NCBI RefSeq assembly: GCF_009720365.1
Contig: NZ_ML769317.1
Span: 12,313 to 76,312 of the forward strand
Direction: 5' to 3'
From: Catellatospora paridis
Lineage (GTDB): Bacteria; Actinomycetota; Actinomycetes; Mycobacteriales; Micromonosporaceae
DNA length: 64,000 bases
The position numbers and the translations under genes were made by a program. Each line of letters opens with the position of its first letter. Positions within the stretch are counted from its first letter, which is position 1. Positions 9,333 through 19,200 of the stretch are shown one piece after another. The notes beneath the pieces are model-generated. The model did not search any database and was not told the origin of the DNA. It saw only the letters and a list, made by a program, of their open reading frames with translations.

Positions 9333-10480
9333 CCGCCGCGCCGCTGCCCGCCGACGGTCTCGACGCCGCACTGCGGCCGTTCGGGACCTCACGGATGCTG
9401 CCCGTGCAGGCCTACACCGACCCGGCGGTCCTCGACTGGGAGCGGCGGCACCTGTTCGCCGGTTCGTGGACGTGCCTGGGCCGACGATCCCAGCTGGCCG
9501 ACGGTGGCAACCAGCACGCTGTGACCGTCGGCGACGTCGCGGTCGTGCTGACCGTCTCCGACGCGGGGGTGCGCGCGTTCGCGAACGTGTGCCGCCACCG
9601 CGGGCACGAGCTGCTGCCCGACGGCGGCACGTGTGACCGGCGGGCGATCGTGTGCCCGTACCACGGCTGGTCCTACGACCTCGACGGTGCGCTCAAGACC
9701 GCGCCGCGGATGCCCGACGACTTCCCGGCCAAACAGTTCGGCCTGGTGGAGCTGCCGGCGGTGGACTGGCACGGGTGGGTGTTCGTCAACGCGACCGGCA
9801 CCGCGATGCCGTTCGAGGAGCACCTGGGCACCCTGGATCGGCTGGTCGCGCCCTACGCGCCGGAAAAGCTGACGGTCAAGGCCGTGCACCGCTACGAGGT
9901 CGCCGCGAACTGGAAGGTCATCGCCGAGAACTACCACGAGTGCTACCACTGCCCGCTGATCCACCCGGAACTGTGCGCAGTCACCCCGCCGAACTCCGGC
10001 GACAACTGGCACGAGCCCGGCCACTGGCTCGGCGGGTCGATGGAACTGCGCGAACACGCCGAGACCATGTCGCTCGACGGGCGCTCGCGGGGGGTGATGC
10101 TCGACGGCGTCGACCGGCGTACCGTGCGCTACCTGGGGCTGTTCCCGAACGTGCTGCTGTCGCTGCACCCGGACTACGTGATGGCGCACCGGATGACGCC
10201 ACTCGCGCCGGACCGGACGCTGGTCGAGTGCCTGTGGCTGTTCGACGACACGGTCACCGACCCGTCGTACGCGGTGGAGTTCTGGGACGTCACGAACCGG
10301 CAGGACTGGGCGGCGTGCGAGTCGGTGCAGCGCGGCCTGTCCTCGCCGCACTACACCCCGGGACCGCTCGCGCCGAACGAGACCGCGATCTACGACTGGG
10401 TCACGCTGCTGGCCCGGGCGTATCGCGACCCCGCAGGGGCGCTCGGTCGGTCGAGTCCCGTGCCGGGGCTACCGGCCTGA
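9329..10480 (+). CDS. Rieske non-heme iron oxygenase, large subunit
   Basis: This 383-residue protein is an aromatic-ring-hydroxylating-type or betaine-demethylase-type oxygenase alpha subunit. The Rieske [2Fe-2S] ligands are C88, H90, C109 and H112 (CRH and CPYHGW). The mononuclear iron site is E204, H207 and H212 in NYHECYHCPLIH; this E-C-Y-H-C form is seen in choline/stachydrine-type monooxygenases. The ATG at 9329 overlaps the upstream flavoprotein stop (ATGA), indicating coupling. No separate reductase, ferredoxin or beta subunit is nearby; the upstream FAD protein could supply electrons, but it lacks an obvious iron-sulfur domain. Substrate is unknown. The last 12 bases overlap the convergent gene. 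Confidence 0.93.
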   Translation: MTAAPLPADGLDAALRPFGTSRMLPVQAYTDPAVLDWERRHLFAGSWTCLGRRSQLADGGNQHAVTVGDVAVVLTVSDAGVRAFANVCRHRGHELLPDGGTCDRRAIVCPYHGWSYDLDGALKTAPRMPDDFPAKQFGLVELPAVDWHGWVFVNATGTAMPFEEHLGTLDRLVAPYAPEKLTVKAVHRYEVAANWKVIAENYHECYHCPLIHPELCAVTPPNSGDNWHEPGHWLGGSMELREHAETMSLDGRSRGVMLDGVDRRTVRYLGLFPNVLLSLHPDYVMAHRMTPLAPDRTLVECLWLFDDTVTDPSYAVEFWDVTNRQDWAACESVQRGLSSPHYTPGPLAPNETAIYDWVTLLARAYRDPAGALGRSSPVPGLPA

Positions 10481-11086
10481 GGCCGTGGTGCAGGTGCTCA
10501 GGATCTGCGTGGTCGCCGGGTCGAAGGTGTACCGCCGGGGCTCGTTCGGGATGAACTCGTCCTGAACCTCGAACGTGTCCGCGCCGACGAATGCGGCGCC
10601 GACCGGAATGACCGCGCAAGGCACCGGGGATTGCCTGCTCAACGCGCCCTCGACGCTGCGGAAGAACAGGCGGTCGTTGTCTTCGTCGAGCACGATCTGG
10701 TGGTGGCCGTCGGGGGAGGCGGCCAGGACCCGCTCCTTGGGCACCGACGTGGCGGAGCTGACGGTCATCACCAGGGCGGCCGCCCCCAGCACTGAGGTGA
10801 AGCACGTCCAGAGCATCCAGCTGCGGTCACGGGGGTGGTCCGACCACCGCGGGCCGTGTCCGCGCCAGCGCAGGTGCAGCAGGTAGACGCCGAACGGCAG
10901 TGCCACCCAGAACATGGGCGCGTGGTCCAGCCAGCGGTCGACGACGACCAGCCGCCACGGATTCCAGGAGCCGACGATGCCGACCACGGCCAGCGTCGCC
11001 GCGGTGATGAACAACGTCCATGCGACCCGTCGGTGGGTGGCGCTGACGGGCACGGCGGCGGAGACGGCGGGGTCGGACGAAGTCAT
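10469..11086 (-). CDS. membrane protein of unknown function
   Basis: This 205-residue protein has three hydrophobic helices (about residues 22-42, 57-72 and 91-111) followed by a roughly 90-residue hydrophilic C-terminal domain with short beta strands and two cysteines (PCAVIP and STCTT). I do not recognise a family. It is convergent with the Rieske gene and overlaps it by 12 bases, so the two cannot both be transcribed fully without interference. Nothing shows its job. Confidence 0.7.
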   Translation of the reverse strand: MTSSDPAVSAAVPVSATHRRVAWTLFITAATLAVVGIVGSWNPWRLVVVDRWLDHAPMFWVALPFGVYLLHLRWRGHGPRWSDHPRDRSWMLWTCFTSVLGAAALVMTVSSATSVPKERVLAASPDGHHQIVLDEDNDRLFFRSVEGALSRQSPVPCAVIPVGAAFVGADTFEVQDEFIPNEPRRYTFDPATTQILSTCTTASGR

Positions 11087-11207
11087 GCGGGAGATTATCG
11101 GCGCAGGTCGGCTCGGCTGTCTGCCCCGAAGCGGCGCCCTGACGAGAGGTACGCCACAGACCCGCCGAGGCGCCGCGGTGTCCGGCCGCCGCCCGTTGTC
11201 CAGGTCG

Positions 11208-11282
11208 TCAGGTGACGGGCCGGCCGACGCTGCCGCGGACCATCTGCGACCACTCGGCGTCGATGTCGGCCCGCCGGGGCTA
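11208..11282 (-). pseudogene. 3'-terminal fragment of a VOC-family gene
   Basis: Read on the minus strand, the segment encodes RRADIDAEWSQMVRGSVGRP and then a stop. It is a diverged match to the last residues of the intact VOC gene at 20794-21279 (RRRDIDADAAWSAMVRTSVG). The N-terminal part is gone at 11282, where a Rieske fragment begins. Confidence 0.65.
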
Positions 11283-11285
11283 GTG

Positions 11286-11360
11286 AGGAGCCGCTGCTGG
11301 CATGGGCGTATCGCGATCCTGCGGGGATGCTGGGCCGCCTGAGCGCTGTCCCAGGTGCGG
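11286..11360 (+). pseudogene. 3' fragment of a second Rieske oxygenase gene
   Basis: On the plus strand this encodes EPLLAWAYRDPAGMLGRLSA, matching the C-terminus of the intact Rieske gene (VTLLARAYRDPAGALGRSSP at about 10400-10455). It has lost the rest of the gene and the stop. It directly abuts the VOC fragment, so this is a deletion scar of an older copy. The remaining sequence from 11087 to 11498 shows no gene. Confidence 0.65.
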
Positions 11361-11498
11361 AGAACACCGTTGCACGGTGGTCTGGTCGGGGTTTAGGTTC
11401 GGCGTACACGACTGGCGCGGGTGGGTGACCACCGGGGAGTGACTGTCGGGGCGTCGACCGCCTGGGTGCCCTTGTCCATGAGACGAGGAGACGCGCCC

Positions 11499-12368
11499 GT
11501 GACCGTCCGCAACCGCATCCTGCACCTGTCCGACACCCACTTCAACAGCCCTGACGTCGATGCCGCCGCGGCGCTGGCGCGCATGCTGCACGACGCGCGT
11601 CACGTGACGGACCTGGACCTGGTCGTCGTGAGCGGCGACATCGCCGACGACGGCTCGGCCGAAGGCTGCGCGGGCGTACGCGAACAGGTGGGCCGGTTCT
11701 GCGCCGAGCGGGGCATCCCACACGTCTACTGCACGGGCAATCACGACACCCGTGAGTCGTTCGCAGCCGTCCTAGGCTCCGGGCACCTAGCGGCCGACGG
11801 CACCGACGTGGGCACGACCATGCCGGACGCGTCCGGCATGCGCGCCGCCGTCAGCCACGTCGCCGGGCTGCGCGTCATCACCCTGGACAGTCTCGTGCCG
11901 GGCCAGGTCCACGGGCACCTCGACCGGGCACAACTGGTCTGGCTGCGGGAAGTCCTGGCCGAACCCGCCGCGGCCGGTTCGGTGCTCGTGCTGCACCATC
12001 CGCCGATCGCCGTGCCCACCTCCCTGATCATGGGCGTGGTGAACCTCCGCAACGCCGACGAGCTCGCCGACGTCGTGGCGGGCACTGACGTGCACGCCAT
12101 CCTGTGCGGCCACTTCCACCTGCAGCTTTCCGGGCTGCTGCGCGGCGTGCCAGTGTGGGTGACACCCGGGGTGGTCACCCGCATCGACTTCACCGCGCCG
12201 CCGCGCTGGGAACGCGCCGTCCTGGGCGCCGGAGCCACGGTGGTCGACCTCGGCGGCCCGGCCTCCCCGATGTTCCACCTGTTGCAGGCCCGCGACCCCC
12301 GTGCCGGAGAGCAGGTCTATCTCGTCGACGCGGTGTCGGGTGGCGACGCCGAAGGGGAAGACGCGTGA
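11499..12368 (+). CDS. calcineurin-like metallophosphoesterase (CpdA/cyclic-nucleotide phosphodiesterase type)
   Basis: This 289-residue cytosolic enzyme hydrolyses phosphodiesters with two metal ions. The ligand motifs appear in order: SDTH (D12, H14), GDIAD, GNHD followed by TRES, HHPP and GHFH. The order and length match class III cyclic-nucleotide phosphodiesterases, although activity on cAMP is inference. The GTG at 11499 is chosen because GAGGAGA lies about 8 bases upstream. An in-frame extension to 11421 has no ribosome site. It stands alone between gene scars and a reverse-strand kinase. Confidence 0.88.
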   Translation: MTVRNRILHLSDTHFNSPDVDAAAALARMLHDARHVTDLDLVVVSGDIADDGSAEGCAGVREQVGRFCAERGIPHVYCTGNHDTRESFAAVLGSGHLAADGTDVGTTMPDASGMRAAVSHVAGLRVITLDSLVPGQVHGHLDRAQLVWLREVLAEPAAAGSVLVLHHPPIAVPTSLIMGVVNLRNADELADVVAGTDVHAILCGHFHLQLSGLLRGVPVWVTPGVVTRIDFTAPPRWERAVLGAGATVVDLGGPASPMFHLLQARDPRAGEQVYLVDAVSGGDAEGEDA

Positions 12369-12547
12369 CGCGGCGGTGCACCACGCCCCGCGTCGACGAA
12401 ACGTCGGCCGGCTGACCAGGTGCTCGAGTGAGACGCCGTGGATGTAATCCGAGCCCGCGCTGCACCGCCTGCAGCCAATTGATCACGCTGATCTGACAGC
12501 GTTCCGGACGGTCCCTGCGTGCTGAGCGACCACCGGCAGATTCGAGG

Positions 12548-13099
12548 TTAATTCGCTACCGTGACATCCAGGCGCGGCAGTGTCGGCCAGCGATCACTGG
12601 CCCAGTGTTGCCAACTGTCAAACCCGAACGGCGGTGCCGGTATCGCTGCGTAGCCAAGCTCTTCAGTCGTTGGTGGCTGACACAGGGCCAAGAACCGGTC
12701 ATGGTCCGCGTCGGTCATCGGAAACGTCGACTCTGGGTGCTCCCGCCAACGACGACTCGCTCGCGCCCGGCGTTCCGACTCGTCGACCTGGACATACCTC
12801 ATCTCGAAGACCGCGCCGACGGACTCGGCAATCGTGCGGATCGCGTACCTCTCGTCGCTTGACCAGCAACCGAAGTCAAGGATGACCGACGCTCCGCTGC
12901 GGAGTACCTCATGCGCCGTCCAGATCATTCGGCCCTCAAGGATGTCGCGGCGACCATCCGCCTCACTGTCCCCGAACAGCGGAGCCATCCACTCGTCCGG
13001 CGTCAGCTGAAGTATGCATCGCTGCTCCGCAAGCCGTTTCGCCATCGTCGTCTTCCCCGCACCCGGCAGCCCGACAGTCAGGAACAGTGTGGTTCGCAT
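12548..13099 (-). CDS. P-loop kinase-like AAA family ATPase
   Basis: This 183-residue protein has a Walker A motif near its N-terminus (GLPGAGKTT, about residues 8-16) and a kinase-like layout: an acidic LTPDEWM after helix one, ILDFG as the Walker B-like strand, and an Arg-rich lid (RRARASRR). These zeta-toxin/gluconate-kinase-like proteins phosphorylate small molecules, but the substrate cannot be read. The ATG at 13099 is used; an upstream GTG at 13105 is equally possible. It is 91 bases downstream of a histidine phosphatase on the same strand, so the two may share a transcript. Confidence 0.82.
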   Translation of the reverse strand: MRTTLFLTVGLPGAGKTTMAKRLAEQRCILQLTPDEWMAPLFGDSEADGRRDILEGRMIWTAHEVLRSGASVILDFGCWSSDERYAIRTIAESVGAVFEMRYVQVDESERRARASRRWREHPESTFPMTDADHDRFLALCQPPTTEELGYAAIPAPPFGFDSWQHWASDRWPTLPRLDVTVAN

Positions 13100-13190
13100 G
13101 ATCACGAATTCACTGTGCCATCCGCCGCCTCGGCCAAGCAACCAATATGAATACCCGGCGGCATGCGGGCGTGCACGTCACACGGCGAAT

Positions 13191-13724
13191 TCAGAGCCGG
13201 TATTCCCAGCCTTCACGCCACGCGAACGGGCTGCCGATCTGGTCATCCAACCGAATGCCCTTGACCCGTTCGTCAAGCGCCCATCCGGTGGCGACGTGGC
13301 CGATGACGAGAACCCGTTGGCCCGACCAGCGCGAGGGCAGGTCATCGAGGAATCCGTTGACGCGGGCGATGGCCTGCCGCCAGCTCTCACCGCCCGGATA
13401 CGGCTGGTCAAGGTAGGCCTGCTTGTCTTGGTGCAACTCTGCCGCAGGCATGCCGTTGAGGCGGCCGTAATCGCATTCCCGCAATCGCCAGTCGTGCAGG
13501 ATCGGCACCTCGGTACCGCCGAAGGCTATGTTCGCGGTCTCGACCGCCCTGTAGAGATCAGAGGTGAAGACCGCGGTGATTCCGTCGTTGCGGCGGCGGT
13601 CACCCAGCTCCGCGGCAAGCCCAAGGCCGCGTTCTGACAGCCTGCCCGGCAACCAACCGGTAGCCAGGCCAAGGTCGTTGTCCTCGCTCCACGAGTGTGT
13701 CTCGAACACCAGCTCGATCCCCAT
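13191..13724 (-). CDS. histidine phosphatase family protein with altered RHG motif
   Basis: This 177-residue protein fits the phosphoglycerate-mutase/histidine-phosphatase fold. Early FETHSW replaces the usual RHG: the catalytic His is kept and the Arg is Thr. TSDLYRAVETA supplies the next Arg and Glu, and VIGHVATGWALD gives the second His. A subgroup of actinobacterial proteins carries this same ETHS form, so it is probably active or modified rather than broken. Substrate is unknown. It lies upstream of the P-loop kinase on the same strand, an opposed kinase/phosphatase pair. Confidence 0.82.
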   Translation of the reverse strand: MGIELVFETHSWSEDNDLGLATGWLPGRLSERGLGLAAELGDRRRNDGITAVFTSDLYRAVETANIAFGGTEVPILHDWRLRECDYGRLNGMPAAELHQDKQAYLDQPYPGGESWRQAIARVNGFLDDLPSRWSGQRVLVIGHVATGWALDERVKGIRLDDQIGSPFAWREGWEYRL

Positions 13725-13807
13725 GGACCCGACCCTATCCGGGTGTCGTCATGGAGCCGAGGACCGTCCGCGCTCCGGGGTGATCTGGTGTTCGGCCTTG
13801 GTCCGGT

Positions 13808-13963
13808 TCAGGTCGGTCGTGCTGCGGCGAGGGACGGCCATGACCGGATGTCGGAGTCGTAGACCGTGACGGTGTGCTCGTCGAGGGCGACGGCGACGAG
13901 CTTGCCGCCGTGGCGGCCCGCACGTTCTGCGATCCTGCAGGGTTTTTCGGGCAAATCGGCCAT
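13808..13963 (-). CDS. short hypothetical ORF
   Basis: A 51-residue reading frame (MADLPEKPCRIAERAGRHGG at its start, ending AAARPT) has actinomycete-like codon use and a central DEHTVTVYDSD. No ribosome site or family is apparent, and it may be a remnant. It occupies the 340-base gap before a secreted-protein gene; nothing else is visible there. Confidence 0.3.
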   Translation of the reverse strand: MADLPEKPCRIAERAGRHGGKLVAVALDEHTVTVYDSDIRSWPSLAAARPT

Positions 13964-14068
13964 ATAAGTGACTCGTGCCGTTTTCAACCCGATAGCAGCT
14001 GAATCTCCTTGTACCGTGCATGGACGGGCATGAACATGCCCTCCGCGCACATGCAAGGGAGGCCCGAC

Positions 14069-15043
14069 ATGGCAGACGACGCTCATCCGCGGCTGAGGCG
14101 GTCGCTGCTGCTCGCGGCAGCCTCAGTCGCGCTGCTCGCGCCCGCGCTGACCTGCCCTGCCGCCGCGGCACCGGCGACCGGGGCCACACGGTTCACGCTG
14201 GCCGCGAAGGCCGCCAGCCCGTGCAACGCCTTGACGAAGTTCAAGCGCTCGCACTTCGCGGACTCCGCCCGGATCGACAACAAGCGCGACCCCCTGCCGC
14301 CCGGAACCCGGTTCGTCCTCGACGGACAGACCGCAGAAGGCCCCCACCGGGTCGTGCTCACCGTCACCGACCTGGTCAAACGCATCGACGGCGTATGGAC
14401 GCGCGTGCTGTGGGACCAGGACCTCCAGGGCGACCCGCTCGCCCTCGTCGAATCGGAACTGGCCTTCCACGCCCAGGACAAGAACGCGAACGTCTGGGTC
14501 CTGGGCGAGTACCCGGAGGAGTTCGAAGCCGGAGTGTTCACCGGCGCCCCCAACACGTGGATCTCCGGTGCCGCCGGCGCCCGGGGCGGGGTCCTCGTTC
14601 CCGGCAAGCCCCGCAAGGGCGGACCGTTCCTGCAGGGCTTCGCGCCCGCCATCGACTTCCTCGACTGCGGGCAGGTCGTCAAGACCCGCCAGGACGACGT
14701 CTGCGCAGGCGGCGTCTGCTACGACGACGTCACGCAGATCCGCGAGTTCAGCCCGCTGGATCCCGACGGAGGCAGCCAGCTAAAGTTCTACGCGCCCGGT
14801 GTCGGCAACATCAAGATCACGGCCGAGGGGGATCCGGAAGGGGAGTTCCTCGACCTGGCCAGCAGATCCAAGCTGAGCCCGGAGGAGCGGATCCGGGCCG
14901 ATCTCGCCGCGCTCAGACTCGAACGCCGCGCCTACAAGAACAGCAAGGTCTACCGCACCACCTCGCCGATGCTGCTGTGGCCCGGCGACCCGGACACGAC
15001 CAAGGTACGGCAGGCGATCAAGGCCGAACTCGTCCGCAGGTAG
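14069..15043 (+). CDS. secreted protein of unknown function, paralog of 21457-22452
   Basis: This 324-residue exported protein has a signal peptide (RLRRSLLL, a hydrophobic core and AAA cleavage sites near residue 32). The mature part has DSARIDN, DLVKRIDGVWTRVLW, a region with QDKNANVWVLGEYPEEF, and a Cys-bearing core (DCGQ, DDVCAGGVCYDDV) that could form disulfides. It ends in a helical segment (EERIRADLAALRLERRAY). I do not recognise a domain. The ATG at 14069 has AAGGGAGG about 6 bases upstream; in-frame codons reach back to 14009 without a ribosome site. A second copy with the same motif order is at 21457. It is convergent with the next gene. Confidence 0.82.
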   Translation: MADDAHPRLRRSLLLAAASVALLAPALTCPAAAAPATGATRFTLAAKAASPCNALTKFKRSHFADSARIDNKRDPLPPGTRFVLDGQTAEGPHRVVLTVTDLVKRIDGVWTRVLWDQDLQGDPLALVESELAFHAQDKNANVWVLGEYPEEFEAGVFTGAPNTWISGAAGARGGVLVPGKPRKGGPFLQGFAPAIDFLDCGQVVKTRQDDVCAGGVCYDDVTQIREFSPLDPDGGSQLKFYAPGVGNIKITAEGDPEGEFLDLASRSKLSPEERIRADLAALRLERRAYKNSKVYRTTSPMLLWPGDPDTTKVRQAIKAELVRR

Positions 15044-15057
15044 GCGGCGTCCGAGTC

Positions 15058-15807
15058 CTATCGAGACCCTCGCCACAGCGCTGCTGAAGCGCCCACGATC
15101 AGCGCCAGTACCAGAGCGAACGCAGCGATCGCGGGCGTGTTCGAGGGCTGGTTCACCGGTTCGGCGCTCACCGGCACGGTGTGGACCGGCTCCGACGGTT
15201 CCGCAGACGGGACCGCGCTGCTCACGATGGCGCTCGGCGACGGCTCGGCACTCGGGGACGCCACGGCAGTCGGGGACGGCTTCGGGGCAGGGGAGGTGGC
15301 GGTGCGGCTCGGCTTGGGCTTGGGGCGCGGGCTCGTGACCTGGGTGGGCTGCGGGTCGTAGCGCTTGCCGTTGGTGCACCAGCCGCCGATGACGCAGATG
15401 TGCAGGATGTCGGCGTTGGAGGTGTTCGGGTCGGGCGTCGAGGTGCGCACCCCGTACGAGCCGCTCGGATCCTTGCCCGTGATCTTGATGTTGGCGACGG
15501 CCGACTGCGCCGCGCCTGCCTGCAGCGTGGGCAGCATGCAGCCACCGTCGTTCAGCTCACCCGGGCACGACGCGAAGCCGACGAAGGCCAGCCCGGGAGC
15601 GCCGTAGACGAACACCGTCGGATGGAACGACGGGTCCGGTCCCCGGTTGCTCACCGTGATGGTGACCTTGACGGTCTGGCCGACCGAGCCGACCGCCCGG
15701 GTGTCGGAGACCCGGATGTCGGCCGACTCGGCCGCGTACGCCGGAACCGCCCCCCACCCGGCGGCGACCAGCCCGCACAGCAGTGCGCCCAACATTCGAA
15801 GCCTCAC
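15058..15807 (-). CDS. membrane-anchored surface protein with DUF11-like domain and Pro/Ser-rich stalk
   Basis: This 249-residue protein begins with a signal peptide (MLGALLCGLVAAGWGAVPAYA). A beta-sandwich of the DUF11/CARDB kind follows (VKVTITVSNRGPDPSFHPTV), with cysteines at SCPGE, GGCM and CVIGGWC. A long Pro/Ser/Lys stalk leads to a C-terminal membrane helix (IAAFALVLALIVGASAALW) and RGSR tail, so the protein is probably tethered outside the cell. No LPxTG is present. The GTG at 15807 has GGGAGGG 8 bases upstream. In-frame codons continue to 15999, but those residues are a VOC gene scar and not part of this protein. Confidence 0.8.
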   Translation of the reverse strand: MRLRMLGALLCGLVAAGWGAVPAYAAESADIRVSDTRAVGSVGQTVKVTITVSNRGPDPSFHPTVFVYGAPGLAFVGFASCPGELNDGGCMLPTLQAGAAQSAVANIKITGKDPSGSYGVRTSTPDPNTSNADILHICVIGGWCTNGKRYDPQPTQVTSPRPKPKPSRTATSPAPKPSPTAVASPSAEPSPSAIVSSAVPSAEPSEPVHTVPVSAEPVNQPSNTPAIAAFALVLALIVGASAALWRGSR

Positions 15808-15879
15808 GACACCAGCCCTCCCGCGTTGATCGACTGCGAGAGCGTAGTGGCTGCCAGGAGACGGGACGCCGCCGACCCG

Positions 15880-15985
15880 GTGCGGCTGCCGCCGCAGGTG
15901 AACCAGCATCGTCGACCCGTCCGGCCCGGGCATCGCAGCGAGGACGACGAACCCGACTCGTACCACCGTGTCGTGGCGGGCAGGC
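15880..15985 (-). pseudogene. internal fragment of a VOC-family gene
   Basis: The minus strand encodes GFVVLAAMPGPDGSTMLVHL, nearly identical to residues of the intact VOC protein at 20794-21279. Flanking bases also match with small deletions. The rest of the gene is absent. It is a second VOC scar, separate from the one at 11208. Confidence 0.7.
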
Positions 15986-16238
15986 CGGCGGCTTCGCACG
16001 GGCGCTGGGCGCGCTGCCGTTCCTGCTGCTGGTGGCCGTCGCGGCCGGCGGGTATCCCGCGGGCGATGAGGTGTGCGCGGTCCAATATGGACCGGTTGCT
16101 CGGCGCGGTCGCCAGGTCGCGGACGTCGTCGAGCGGCGAGCTGCGCATGAGGGCAGACAGGGGATCTCGCTACCGGTTATCGTGCCGTGGCCGACAGTCA
16201 GGTCGGTGGTGAACATCGATGACGGGGACTGGGATTCA

Positions 16239-19200
16239 GTGAAAACATTGTCATGGCGGGCCTTGCCGGCATTACTGATGTGCGGGGTGATGGTGGCCGG
16301 CCTGGGGGCGTACGTCGACGCCTCGCCGGCCGTTGCGGCGACGGTCTGTGCCGAGCAGGCATCATCGGAGAAGGCGGCACTGGCCCTGGCGGCCTCGTGC
16401 GACTCGCCTGTCGCGGTGGACGCGACGCGGACCGAGTACACGCAGGTCCTCGCATTGCCGGGCGGCGGCCTTCGGCTGGAGGCGTCGGTCGTGCCGCAGC
16501 GGGCGCGTGCCGGCGGCGCGTGGGTCGACATCGATCTCGGCCTGCGCCGTGGCGGCGACGGGCGGTGGCGGCCCGCGGTTTCCGTGGCAGATGTTGCCTT
16601 CTCCGCCGGCGGTTCGGGTCCGCTGGTGACCCTGACCCGCGGTGGCAGGTCGATGAGCCTGACGTGGCCGGCCGGGGCGCTGCCCGTGCCGACCGTGTCC
16701 GGTGAGGCGGTCACCTACCGCAACGTGTTCGCAAACGTGGATCTCGTGGTGCGTGCCACCAGGACCGGCTTCACGCACGTACTGGTGATCAAGTCAGCGG
16801 CCGCGGCTGCCGACCCGGCGCTGCGTCGGATCCGGTTCGGGTTGGGCGGTGACGCCGAGATCGTCCGGGGCCGGGACGGTTCGTTGAGCGCGGTCGCTGA
16901 CGGTGTGGTGCTGGCCGCGGCCGAACCGGCGGTGATGTGGGACTCCCGGACCGCTGCTGCGGCAGCCCGTACGGCGCAGCCGAAGACGTCGGTCGCCGGC
17001 TCGCGTTCGTCGGCGGCCGCCGCAGGCGACGCCGCCCGTGTCGCGAAGGTCGCGGCTCAGGTCTCCGGGCGGGAGCTGGTGCTGAGTCCGGACACGGCAC
17101 TGCTGGACTCGCCCGACGCGGTGTTCCCGCTGTATGTCGACCCGGCGTGGTCGGCCCCGAAGTCGAAGTGGGCCTACGCCACCGACAACAACTCGTCCAA
17201 CACCGACTATTCGGTGGCCCGGGTGGGCCTGAACCCCGACACCGGCGCCCTGTACCGCTCGTTCTTCGAGTTCCCGACCACGGCGAACAACGTGTCGCTG
17301 AAGGGCAAGCACATCGAGTCGGCGCGGGTGGAGATGGATCTCGACCACTCGTGGTCCTGCGGCGACACCGTGTCGTCGATGTACGCCGCTCCCGCGATCA
17401 ACGCGACGATGAAGGCGACCTGGTCGAAGATGACTCTGGGCGGCTTCCTCGATGACGCTTTCGGGCATGCCAACGAGGCCGGCGGCTGCTCGGGCAACCA
17501 GCAGAACATGCTCATGAATTATGCGAGCGCGGGCGTGACCTCGCAGGTGCAGGCCGCCGCCAACGGCAGCTGGAACTCGATCACGTTCGGCTTCACCGCC
17601 CGGGCCGCGAACGGCACGGGGGAGAGCACCCAGGACCGGTGGAAGAGGTTCGACCCGGCCAAGGCGAAGCTGTTCGTCGACTTCGACACCGTCCCGGGCG
17701 CCCCGCTCGACCCGCAGGTGGCGGGTGTGAGCTGTCCCGCCTCCGGCGTGGTGACCGTCGGCACCCTGTCCCCGACCCTGTCGGTGATCTTCGCCGACGG
17801 TGACCCGACGGATTCGCTGACCGGGACGTTCGAGTGGATCGAGGTGCCCGCCGGGGGCATCTCGACGGTGACCGACACCTCGCCGGCCCGGCTGGCCGCG
17901 CCGCCGCAGAAGACCGGGGTCACCCCGAACACGCGCGCCACCAGCGCCGCAGTGACGGTCGTCAGGGACAGCACGTACGCGTTCCGGGCCAGAGCCACCG
18001 ACCGGGCGCCGTACACGCTGACGGGGCCGTGGTCGGCGTGGTGCCAGTTCGTCGTGGACACGACGGTGCCGCCGGCCACCGCGCAGGTGCTCACGCTGCC
18101 GTCGGGGCCCGGCATGCCGGGCCGGTTGCGATTCGAGTCGACGGCCACCGACGTGGTGAAGTTCAAATACAGCTGGACCGGCGGGGCCCTGACGGAGGTC
18201 GCGGCGCAGGGCGGCAGCCCGCGGTGGGCCGAGGTCGAGGTGACCGCGCAGAAGTTCGGCCGCAACGTGGTGGACGTGTGGGCTGTCGACAGCACCCTGA
18301 ACGAGGGCAAGGGCACGGTCGAGTTCACCGTGGGCAGGGCGTCTCCGCCGATCGCCCGGTGGGGCTTGGAGGCATACCCGGGCATCAGCCAGACCCACGC
18401 GATGGCCGACCAGCAGCCTGCCCTGGCCGCGCAACTGCTCACCCCGGCACAGTCCCAGATGACGGACATCAGCACCTTCATCACGGACAACCACGCGACG
18501 GACATGTCCATAGACACCGACCGCGGGCAGGGCGGCAGCACTGAATCGCTGCAGCTCGCGCCGCTGGCGTCGGGTGCGTCGGAGGACACCTTCGCGGCGC
18601 CCGGCGGCGACACCGGCGGCTTCCGGCTGGGCATGCAGCCAGGCCGCAGCTACCGGGCGTCAGCTTGGATCTACGTGCCCGGCGCGACGGGTCTGAACCC
18701 GGTCGACGGGCGCGGACTGCGCATCGCCGTGTACCACAAGACCGGCACCTACGGATTCGTGTCGTCGCCGAAGGCGTCGATCGTGGATTCATGGCAGCGC
18801 CTGTCGGTCGACTTCACGGTGCCCGCCAACGCGACCGAGGCGTTCATCCGCCTGTACAACGGGTTCCGCACCGGCAATCCGGGCAAGGTCGTGTACTGGG
18901 ACAACCTGTCGGTCACCGAGCTGACGGACCAGCCGCTGGCATCGGTCACGGACGTCACCTGGCCCAGCGACGTCCGCGTGCTCGACGCCGAGACTGCCTC
19001 GTTCAACGGAACCTCGTCGCGGGCTTCGACGGCGACACCGGTGATCGATCCGACGAAGTCGTTCAGCGTCGCGGCATGGGTGAAGCTGGGCGAGCAGGGC
19101 CAGCCGCTGCCGACCGGCAACAGGATCGCGGTGGCTCAAGACGGCGGCCTGGCTGACAGCTTCGTGCTGGGATACAGCGGAAACCAGCGGTGGGCCATGT

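Noticed and set aside
15783-16238. N-terminal extension of the LamG frame
   Set aside because: It crosses the VOC scar, is Arg-rich and lacks a ribosome site; a signal peptide follows the GTG at 16239.
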